Assembly (NCBI GenBank): GCA_023437885.1
Contig: JAEZFH010000196.1
Coordinates: 1-11,310, forward strand
Length of the DNA stretch: 11,310 nt
Direction: 5' to 3'
From: Bacillota bacterium
GTDB taxonomy: Bacteria; Bacillota; Clostridia; Lachnospirales; Lachnospiraceae
In this document: piece by piece, positions 6,883 to 11,310 of the stretch
Layout of the letters: each line of letters begins with the position of its first letter
Position numbering within the stretch: position 1 is the first letter of the stretch
Position numbers and translations under genes: made by a program
Notes under the pieces: generated by a model
Told to the model about the DNA's origin: nothing
Seen by the model: the letters and a program-made list of their open reading frames with translations, nothing else
The model's database searches: none

Positions 6883-7170
6883 ATGAAACTTGTACCATTA
6901 GGAGATAAGGTAGTATTAAAGCAGCTGGTTGCGGAAGAGACCACAAAGTCCGGTATTGTATTACCCGGTCAGGCGAAGGAAAAGCCCCAGCAGGCTCAGG
7001 TTATCGCTGTAGGTCCCGGCGGAGTGGTAGACGGGAAAGAAGTAACGATGCAGGTTAAGGTGGGCGATAAGGTTATTTATTCAAAATATGCCGGAACTGA
7101 AGTTAAGCTTGAGGACGAGGAGTTCATCGTTGTTAAGCAGAACGATATCGTTGCAATCGTAGAAGACTAA
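6883..7170 (+). CDS. groES: Co-chaperonin GroES
   Basis: This 95-residue cytoplasmic protein forms the seven-membered lid of the GroEL folding chamber. It begins MKLVPLGDKVVLKQL, has the mobile loop that contacts GroEL at about residues 18-33 (ETTKSGIVLPGQAKEK), then VIAVGPGG, VKVGDKVIYSKYAGTEVK and the closing QNDIVAIVED. Length and sequence match the family fully. AAGGAGGA (6866-6873) precedes the ATG at good distance. It is the first gene of the groESL operon, 18 bases ahead of groEL, under the CIRCE operator. Confidence 0.98.
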   Translation: MKLVPLGDKVVLKQLVAEETTKSGIVLPGQAKEKPQQAQVIAVGPGGVVDGKEVTMQVKVGDKVIYSKYAGTEVKLEDEEFIVVKQNDIVAIVED

Positions 7171-7188
7171 GAAAAGGAGAGTATTACC

Positions 7189-8811
7189 ATGGCAAAGGAA
7201 ATTAAATACGGCGCGGAAGCCAGAGCAGCCCTTGAGGTTGGTGCAAATAAATTAGCAAATACAGTGAAAGTTACCCTTGGACCTAAGGGAAGAAATGTTG
7301 TTCTTGATAAATCCTTCGGTTCACCCCTGATTACCAATGACGGTGTTACTATTGCTAAGGAAGTTGAATTGGAAGATCCCTTTGAGAATATGGGAGCACA
7401 GCTGGTAAAGGAAGTAGCTACCAAGACAAATGATGTGGCAGGTGACGGTACAACGACCGCTACGGTTCTTGCTCAGGCAATGATTTCAGAAGGAATTAAG
7501 AACCTGGCAGCAGGTGCAAATCCTATTATCTTAAGAAGAGGTATGAAGAAGGCTACAGAAGTTGCGGTTGACTCTATCTTAAAGATGAGTTCCACCTTAA
7601 AGGGCAAGGAGCAGATTGCAAGAGTTGCTGCGATCTCTGCCGGTGACGACGAAGTTGGCCAGTTAGTAGCTGATGCAATGGAAAAGGTATCCAACGACGG
7701 TGTTATTACCATTGAAGAGTCCAAGACCATGAAGACAGAGCTTGACCTGGTAGAAGGTATGCAGTTTGACCGCGGTTATGTATCCGCTTATATGTGTACT
7801 GATATGGATAAAATGGAAGCAAACCTGGATAATCCGTATATCCTGATTACTGACAAGAAGATCTCCAACATTCAGGAAATCCTTCCGGTGCTTGAGCAGA
7901 TCGTTCAGACCGGCGCAAGATTACTTATTATTGCTGAGGATGTTGAGGGCGAAGCTCTTACCACCCTGGTTCTCAATAAATTAAGAGGAACCTTTACTCC
8001 AGTTGCTGTTAAGGCTCCAGGCTATGGTGACAGAAGAAAAGCGATGCTTCAGGATCTCGCTATCTTAACCGGCGGTACCGTAATCTCCGATGAACTGGGT
8101 CTTGACCTGAAGGAAGCTACCTTGGAGCAGTTAGGCCGCGCTAAGAGTGTTAAGGTTCAGAAGGAAAATACCATCATCGTTGACGGCGAGGGCGAAAAGA
8201 ACGATATCAACCAGAGAATCGTTCAGATTAAGGCTCAGATTGAAGAAACCACCTCAGAGTTTGATAAAGAGAAATTACAGGAAAGACTTGCCAAGCTTGC
8301 AGGCGGTGTAGCTGTAATCCGTGTTGGTGCTGCAACCGAGACAGAGATGAAGGAAAATAAGCTCCGTATGGAGGATGCCCTTGCAGCTACTAGAGCAGCA
8401 GTGGAAGAAGGCATCGTTGCAGGCGGTGGTTCTGCGTACATTCATGCCTCCAAAGAGGTTGCTGAATTTGCCAAGGGCTTACACGGGGATGAGAAGACCG
8501 GTGCCAATATCATCTTAAAGGCCCTTGAGTCTCCTCTATACTGCATCGTATACAATGCCGGTCTGGAAGGTGCGGTTGTAATCAGCAAGGTTAAGGAAAG
8601 CGAGCAGGGTGTTGGCTTCGATGTACTGGCTGAAGAGTATGTAGATATGGTAGAAGCTGGTATTCTGGATCCTACTAAGGTTACAAGAAGCGCGCTACAG
8701 AACGCAACCAGCGTCGCCTCTACCTTATTGACAACCGAGTCCGTCGTTGCCAATATTAAGTCCAACGAGCCTGCAATGCCTGCAGGTGCCGGCGGAATGG
8801 GCATGATGTAA
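7189..8811 (+). CDS. groEL: Chaperonin GroEL (60 kDa)
   Basis: This 540-residue ATP-dependent chaperonin forms double seven-membered rings that enclose and refold proteins in the cytoplasm, and it also keeps HrcA active. The nucleotide-site motifs are present: TLGPKGRNVVLD (29-40), the GDGTTT loop (85-90) and EEGIVAGGG in the second equatorial part. The apical domain includes KISNIQEILPVLEQ and APGYGDRRKAML. The C terminus ends in a short Gly/Met tail (AGAGGMGMM), typical of the family. AAGGAGA precedes the ATG at 7189. No truncation or frameshift is seen, and the gene is clearly co-transcribed with groES. Confidence 0.99.
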   Translation: MAKEIKYGAEARAALEVGANKLANTVKVTLGPKGRNVVLDKSFGSPLITNDGVTIAKEVELEDPFENMGAQLVKEVATKTNDVAGDGTTTATVLAQAMISEGIKNLAAGANPIILRRGMKKATEVAVDSILKMSSTLKGKEQIARVAAISAGDDEVGQLVADAMEKVSNDGVITIEESKTMKTELDLVEGMQFDRGYVSAYMCTDMDKMEANLDNPYILITDKKISNIQEILPVLEQIVQTGARLLIIAEDVEGEALTTLVLNKLRGTFTPVAVKAPGYGDRRKAMLQDLAILTGGTVISDELGLDLKEATLEQLGRAKSVKVQKENTIIVDGEGEKNDINQRIVQIKAQIEETTSEFDKEKLQERLAKLAGGVAVIRVGAATETEMKENKLRMEDALAATRAAVEEGIVAGGGSAYIHASKEVAEFAKGLHGDEKTGANIILKALESPLYCIVYNAGLEGAVVISKVKESEQGVGFDVLAEEYVDMVEAGILDPTKVTRSALQNATSVASTLLTTESVVANIKSNEPAMPAGAGGMGMM

Positions 8812-8843
8812 GCCGGTAACTCCAATTATATAAATGTATAATA

Positions 8844-8893
8844 AAGAGGCTGTTTCAATACTAATTGATTAATTAGTGGAGAAACAGCCTCTT
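8844..8893. terminator. Long hairpin between convergent groEL and amidase genes
   Basis: A perfect 13-bp outer stem (8844-8856 with 8881-8893) encloses a second perfect 7-bp stem (8860-8866 with 8871-8877) with a 4-base loop. It lies 32 bases after groEL and 115 bases beyond the minus-strand amidase stop, so it can serve both genes. There is no real T tract on the plus side (CTTCAGG follows). On the minus side TTTATTAT follows, a better fit for termination of the amidase transcript. Confidence 0.6.
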
Positions 8894-9008
8894 CAGGTGT
8901 ACGAAGAAAATATGTTCAATAATGAAAGAGAACAGCAGTAAGTAAGTCATTGTTATACTATGAATAGAAAGCTGCTGTAATATACATCATAAACTATAAT
9001 CGAATATT

Positions 9009-9959
9009 TCAATCATAATAATCATCAATCCCATCACAGATTCCCTGGGCCAGCTTATCCTGATATTCTTCTGTCTGCATCAGCCTGTCTTCCTTCTTGT
9101 TAGACATAAAACCCATCTCAATAATACTAACCGGAAGGTTGCACCAATTGATGCCGCTCATATCATCTCTCGCGATGGCTCCACGGTTTTTGGCTTTGGT
9201 GCGCTTACACATGGCATCGACAATTGCTTTGGACAGAGCATAGCTGTCTTCACTCAATTCAGATACATAGAGATTATCCTCGGAAGGATAGAGGGTGCTG
9301 GTTCCACTGACACTGGAATTTTCGATGCCATCCGCGTGGATGCGGATAAACAGGTCGGCGCCACTTTCGTTAGCCAGCTCGGCACGTTCTTTATTGCTTA
9401 AGTTTACATCATGTGTTTCACGGATCATGAAGACGTCATATCCACGGCTAATCAGCTCTTCCTTAACCTTAAGAGCTATAGCAAGAGTCAGCTTGTATTC
9501 GGGAACACCCGTAGCGACGCCATGCGTTCCTGAGCTTACCTTTGCTTTTTTCGTTGCTGCGCCCGGACCGATGGGCTCCGTCTTGTTATTCCCCTTGCTC
9601 TGATGTCCCGCGTCGATCGCGATCATCCGCTTGTCCGTTTTATTATTTTTATTGGATTTGGTTTCCTTTTTCTGATCTTTGTCTGCTTTAGGGGTGGGTG
9701 TGATATTGGACTTAGAAATGTTTTTTTCTTTCTCTTTTTTTGACTGGGTGGCCGGTGTCGGTGCGTAAGCTGCCTTGGTTGGTGCTTCCTCTTTTGATAG
9801 GAGGGTAGGAGTGATATCTGCATCGGAAGAAGCATCCTCTGCCTCGGTTGGATTTAGCACTGCTTGCGCTGCATCCTTTTTCCCCATACAGGAAGTCAGA
9901 GAAAGGAGCACCAGCAGCAGAACACACAGTATCATCAGCAATTTATAGTCACGCATCAT
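9009..9959 (-). CDS. N-acetylmuramoyl-L-alanine amidase (Amidase_3), lipoprotein
   Basis: This is a zinc amidase that cuts the bond between N-acetylmuramic acid and the peptide stem of peptidoglycan, outside the membrane. From the ATG at 9959 it has 316 residues. A lipoprotein signal with lipobox LTSC (C24) would tether it to the membrane. A Lys/Thr/Pro-rich linker covers about 26-110. The Amidase_3 domain follows: IAIDAGHQ (zinc ligand H119), GVPEYKLTL (zinc ligand E154), FIRIHADG (zinc ligand H208) and SIIEMGFMSN with the catalytic E281. All four key residues are present. I chose 9959 because GGAGG sits nine bases upstream and a strong promoter places the transcript start near 9987. The frame stays open to an ATG at 10022, but that lies inside the -35 box and would spoil the lipoprotein signal. 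The gene is alone on the minus strand, divergent from thiT. Confidence 0.92.
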   Translation of the reverse strand: MMRDYKLLMILCVLLLVLLSLTSCMGKKDAAQAVLNPTEAEDASSDADITPTLLSKEEAPTKAAYAPTPATQSKKEKEKNISKSNITPTPKADKDQKKETKSNKNNKTDKRMIAIDAGHQSKGNNKTEPIGPGAATKKAKVSSGTHGVATGVPEYKLTLAIALKVKEELISRGYDVFMIRETHDVNLSNKERAELANESGADLFIRIHADGIENSSVSGTSTLYPSEDNLYVSELSEDSYALSKAIVDAMCKRTKAKNRGAIARDDMSGINWCNLPVSIIEMGFMSNKKEDRLMQTEEYQDKLAQGICDGIDDYYD

Positions 9960-9981
9960 CGTATCATTCCTCCGCCATATT

Positions 9982-10010
9982 TTTTCTTTCATTATTATAA
10001 TGAAAGAAAA
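9982..10010. repeat. 13-bp perfect inverted repeat over the amidase -10 box
   Basis: TTTTCTTTCATTA (9982-9994) and its exact complement (9998-10010) are separated by three bases. The centre coincides with the TATAAT of the amidase promoter, and the left part extends to about the transcription start. This geometry fits a repressor operator. Because most of the right arm lies upstream of the transcript, it is not an RNA hairpin of this gene. The central part weakly resembles a PerR-type box, not enough to name the regulator. Confidence 0.6.
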
Positions 10011-10022
10011 TGTTAAAAACAA
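9994..10022 (-). promoter_or_regulatory. Sigma-A promoter of the amidase gene
   Basis: On the minus strand TTGTTT (10022-10017) and a consensus TATAAT (9999-9994) are separated by 17 bases. The start point near 9987 gives a leader of about 28 bases that holds the GGCGGAGG ribosome site. This promoter decides the translation start in favour of 9959. Confidence 0.75.
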
Positions 10023-10044
10023 GTCATTGCAGGAAAATGCCTGG

Positions 10045-10066
10045 ATAAAAATCGAATAAAAATCGA
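10045..10066. repeat. 11-bp tandem direct repeat in the divergent region
   Basis: ATAAAAATCGA occurs twice back to back (10045-10055 and 10056-10066), followed by two further matching bases. The period of 11 bases is about one helical turn. It lies upstream of the amidase -35 box (by 22 bases) and of the thiT -35 box (by 28 bases). It could be a regulator site, or simply chance in AT-rich DNA. Confidence 0.5.
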
Positions 10067-10094
10067 ATCTACAGACGTTACTGCTAATAATCTA

Positions 10095-10123
10095 TTGACA
10101 GGTCTTCTATTATTGGATATGAT
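10095..10123 (+). promoter_or_regulatory. Sigma-A promoter of the riboswitch-thiT transcript
   Basis: A consensus TTGACA (10095-10100) and TATGAT (10118-10123) are separated by 17 bases. Transcription would start near 10130, about 25 bases before the TPP aptamer. Confidence 0.88.
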
Positions 10124-10154
10124 TAGGCAGTACAATTAATATTATTATATTAAA

Positions 10155-10276
10155 TGCTAGGGGAGCCCAGGGCTGAGAAGCGTGTCTGAATACACGCTGA
10201 CCCTTACTACTTGATCCGGATAATACCGGCGGAAGGAAGCAATCAAGTGGCCCCCTCCGATGCAACGAAAAGGAGG
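10155..10276 (+). ncRNA. TPP riboswitch (THI element) controlling thiT
   Basis: The aptamer spans about 10155-10241. A short P1 stem TGCT/AGCA closes it. Inside are AGGGGAGCC, the hallmark CTGAGA (10173-10178), an arm with CGTGT/ACACG, GACCC, TTGATCCGGATAATACCGG (the pyrophosphate-sensing part with the CCGG/CCGG hairpin) and CGGAAGGAA. These are the conserved blocks of thiamine pyrophosphate riboswitches. The likely expression platform is CCTCC (10254-10258), which can pair with GGAGG (10272-10276), the Shine-Dalgarno of thiT. With TPP bound, translation would be shut off. The T run after GGAGG leaves a transcription-termination component possible, but the 5-bp stem is short for that. Confidence 0.95.
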
Positions 10277-10284
10277 ATTTTTTT

Positions 10285-10956
10285 ATGTTTCAAAAAGTAT
10301 TTGATATTCTGGTAGTAACGGATGCGGAGTCCGGCAGCTATTCTCCGACGACAGCGGGGAATTTGACATTGTTTTTCGTAATCGCATTATTGTTTCTTGC
10401 TATGTTTATTTTCAGCGGAAGCGGTAAGAAGAAGCTGGATGCCAAGCAGTTGGCCTTTGCAGCGGTAGCAGTAGCCTTATCGGTAATCACATCGGTATTC
10501 ACGGTGATTAATTTTCCCTTCGGCGGTTCCATTACATTGTTTCGTATGTTCTTTATCTGCTATATCGGTTATCTCTATGGTACCAGGACAGGTGTGTTAA
10601 CGGGAATTGCCTGCGGGCTGCTGGATCTGATCCTGAAGCCTTATGTAGTACATCCGGTTCAGCTTCTGCTAGATTATCCCATTGCCTTTGGATGTCTGGG
10701 CTTGTCCGGTGTATTTGCAAAATCAAAGCTTGGAATAATCAAGGGCTATATCCTTGGTGTGGCAGGAAGATATCTATGCCATGTACTTACCGGTGTCATT
10801 TTCTTCTCAATCTATGCAGGAAGCCAGAACCCATGGATCTATTCCCTGGGCTATAATGCATCTTATATTGCACCGGAGGCGGTTGTGACACTGGTGCTGC
10901 TGTTTGTTCCCCCGGTTCAGGCCGCCTTAAACCAGGTCAAACGTCAGTTAGTATAA
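10285..10956 (+). CDS. thiT: Energy-coupled thiamine transporter S component ThiT
   Basis: This 223-residue integral membrane protein is likely the thiamine-binding S component of an ECF-type importer, working with EcfA, EcfA' and EcfT encoded elsewhere. About six core membrane segments lie between residues 56 and 215. Family-like stretches include INFPFGGSITLFRM, VQLLLDYPIAF (126-135), GRYLCHVLTGVIFF with H166, and the YNASYIAPE loop with N191. Compared with the roughly 180-residue lactococcal ThiT it has an N-terminal extension of about 50 residues. The extension contains an additional hydrophobic segment (about 28-44) and a basic SGKKKLD linker. The TPP riboswitch directly upstream strongly supports the thiamine assignment. 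GGAGG (10272-10276) precedes the ATG by eight bases. No other gene of thiamine metabolism is in the window. Confidence 0.92.
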   Translation: MFQKVFDILVVTDAESGSYSPTTAGNLTLFFVIALLFLAMFIFSGSGKKKLDAKQLAFAAVAVALSVITSVFTVINFPFGGSITLFRMFFICYIGYLYGTRTGVLTGIACGLLDLILKPYVVHPVQLLLDYPIAFGCLGLSGVFAKSKLGIIKGYILGVAGRYLCHVLTGVIFFSIYAGSQNPWIYSLGYNASYIAPEAVVTLVLLFVPPVQAALNQVKRQLV

Positions 10957-10991
10957 AAAGTAATTAAACCACTAAAATCAAGCTTCAACAG

Positions 10992-11079
10992 AGAAAGCCT
11001 TGAACGGCTTCCATATGATAAGACAAAGAGCGATCAGCTCTTGATCAAATCTTATAGGATAAGCCGGGCAAGGCTTTCT
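10992..11079. terminator. Composite 88-nt hairpin between thiT and the converging gene
   Basis: Four stems stack on the same axis: an 11-bp perfect outer stem (10992-11002 with 11069-11079), a 6-bp stem (11005-11010 with 11061-11066), a 6-bp stem (11018-11023 with 11050-11055) and a 6-bp tip (11026-11031 with 11037-11042) with a 5-base loop. The sequence after it (TATTAATA) is AT-rich but has no clean T tract. It probably ends transcription of thiT and of the converging gene, but its size is unusual. Confidence 0.6.
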
Positions 11080-11096
11080 TATTAATATGATATCTG

Positions 11097-11310
11097 CTAC
11101 TCTGCAAGTCTGGATACGGCAACGTAGATGCCTGAGATCTTATACCAGGTTGCCAGATCCACGACGCCGGTCTGGGGGAGATCGAAGGTCTGCTGAAACA
11201 ACCTTACGGCATCCGCGGTTTTTTGGTTGTACTGTCCATCCACTGCAACCTTTGGAATAATAGTGTAGGTATCCGAGATCCGGTTGAGCTATTCCTGAAG
11301 CATTCTGACA
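11097..11310 (-). pseudogene. Peptidoglycan-binding-domain protein, 3' part, with in-frame stop
   Basis: Read on the minus strand, the last 70 or so codons of a gene enter from the right edge. They encode VRMLQE, a TAG stop (11289-11291), then LNRISDTYTIIPKVAVDG, the stretch QKTADAVRLFQQTFDLPQTG and VVDLATWYKISGIYVAVSRL, ending in TAG at 11097-11099. This resembles the PG_binding_1-type repeats at the ends of clostridial envelope proteins: LQ-x2-LN, DG-x-Y-x4-T-x2-AV-x2-FQ and TG-x-VD-x2-TW are all visible. The internal stop falls where homologues usually have one residue between LQE and LN, and a single base change from TAC, TAT or CAG would explain it. The frame is otherwise unbroken and no start codon follows the stop closely. 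A recent nonsense mutation or a sequence error is likely. The rest of the gene is outside the window. Confidence 0.65.

Noticed and set aside
8442..8825. Minus-strand open frame of 127 codons within the groEL 3' end
   Set aside because: It is antisense to a fully conserved GroEL, has a biased Ala/Ser/Thr/Pro composition, and has no convincing ribosome site or domain.
8932..8978. ACAGCAG/CTGCTGT inverted repeat after the amidase gene
   Set aside because: Only 7 bp with a 33-base loop and no T tract; too weak to call a terminator.
9991..10001. PerR or Fur box at the amidase promoter
   Set aside because: Only the AT-rich centre resembles the PerR consensus; the outer positions do not match well enough.
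9960..10022. Upstream ATG at 10022 as the start of the amidase
   Set aside because: It overlaps the -35 box of a strong promoter whose transcript starts about 35 bases further on. It would also put 21 extra residues before the lipoprotein signal. The ATG at 9959 has a good GGAGG.

Overview
The window looks like a chromosomal segment of an anaerobic, low-to-medium GC Firmicute, most likely a clostridium of the Lachnospiraceae type. The pointers are the GlnRS sequence, the DUF2225 and DUF6062 proteins, a CIRCE-controlled groESL operon, a TPP-riboswitch-controlled ThiT and a SleB-like cell-wall hydrolase. Family names rest on recognition of motifs and overall sequence; no database search was possible. 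I see no insertion sequence, phage gene, CRISPR array, tRNA or rRNA.

Layout. Positions 1-494 hold the 3' end of a MetQ/NlpA-type substrate-binding protein, closed by a perfect terminator. Next come a membrane-anchored DUF3810 protein with an HELAH zinc-protease motif (732-1862) and a secreted SleB/CwlJ-type cell-wall hydrolase (2054-2902), each with its own promoter and terminator. A likely three-gene operon follows: glnS (3082-4785), a DUF2225 zinc-ribbon-like protein (4818-5663, TTG start) and a DUF6062 protein with two repeated Cys/His modules (5679-6401, TTG start). A gene-poor stretch (6402-6882) carries a terminator-like hairpin, the groE promoter and a perfect CIRCE operator, then groES and groEL (6883-8811).

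On the minus strand lies an N-acetylmuramoyl-L-alanine amidase lipoprotein (9009-9959). It diverges from a thiamine transporter gene, thiT (10285-10956). The 325-base divergent region holds two good sigma-A promoters, a 13-bp perfect inverted repeat centred on the amidase -10 box, an 11-bp tandem repeat and a complete TPP riboswitch. After thiT there is an unusually long composite hairpin, and then the 3' end of a minus-strand peptidoglycan-binding-domain gene that carries an in-frame stop.

How the genes fit together. Most of the window is housekeeping: tRNA charging, protein folding, thiamine uptake and methionine or amino-acid uptake. Four separate genes deal with, or may deal with, the cell envelope: the DUF3810 putative protease, the SleB-like hydrolase, the amidase and the peptidoglycan-binding protein. 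No obviously new defence or mobile system is present. The least explained parts are the DUF2225/DUF6062 pair behind glnS, the palindromic amidase promoter, the 88-nt composite hairpin and the interrupted peptidoglycan-binding gene.
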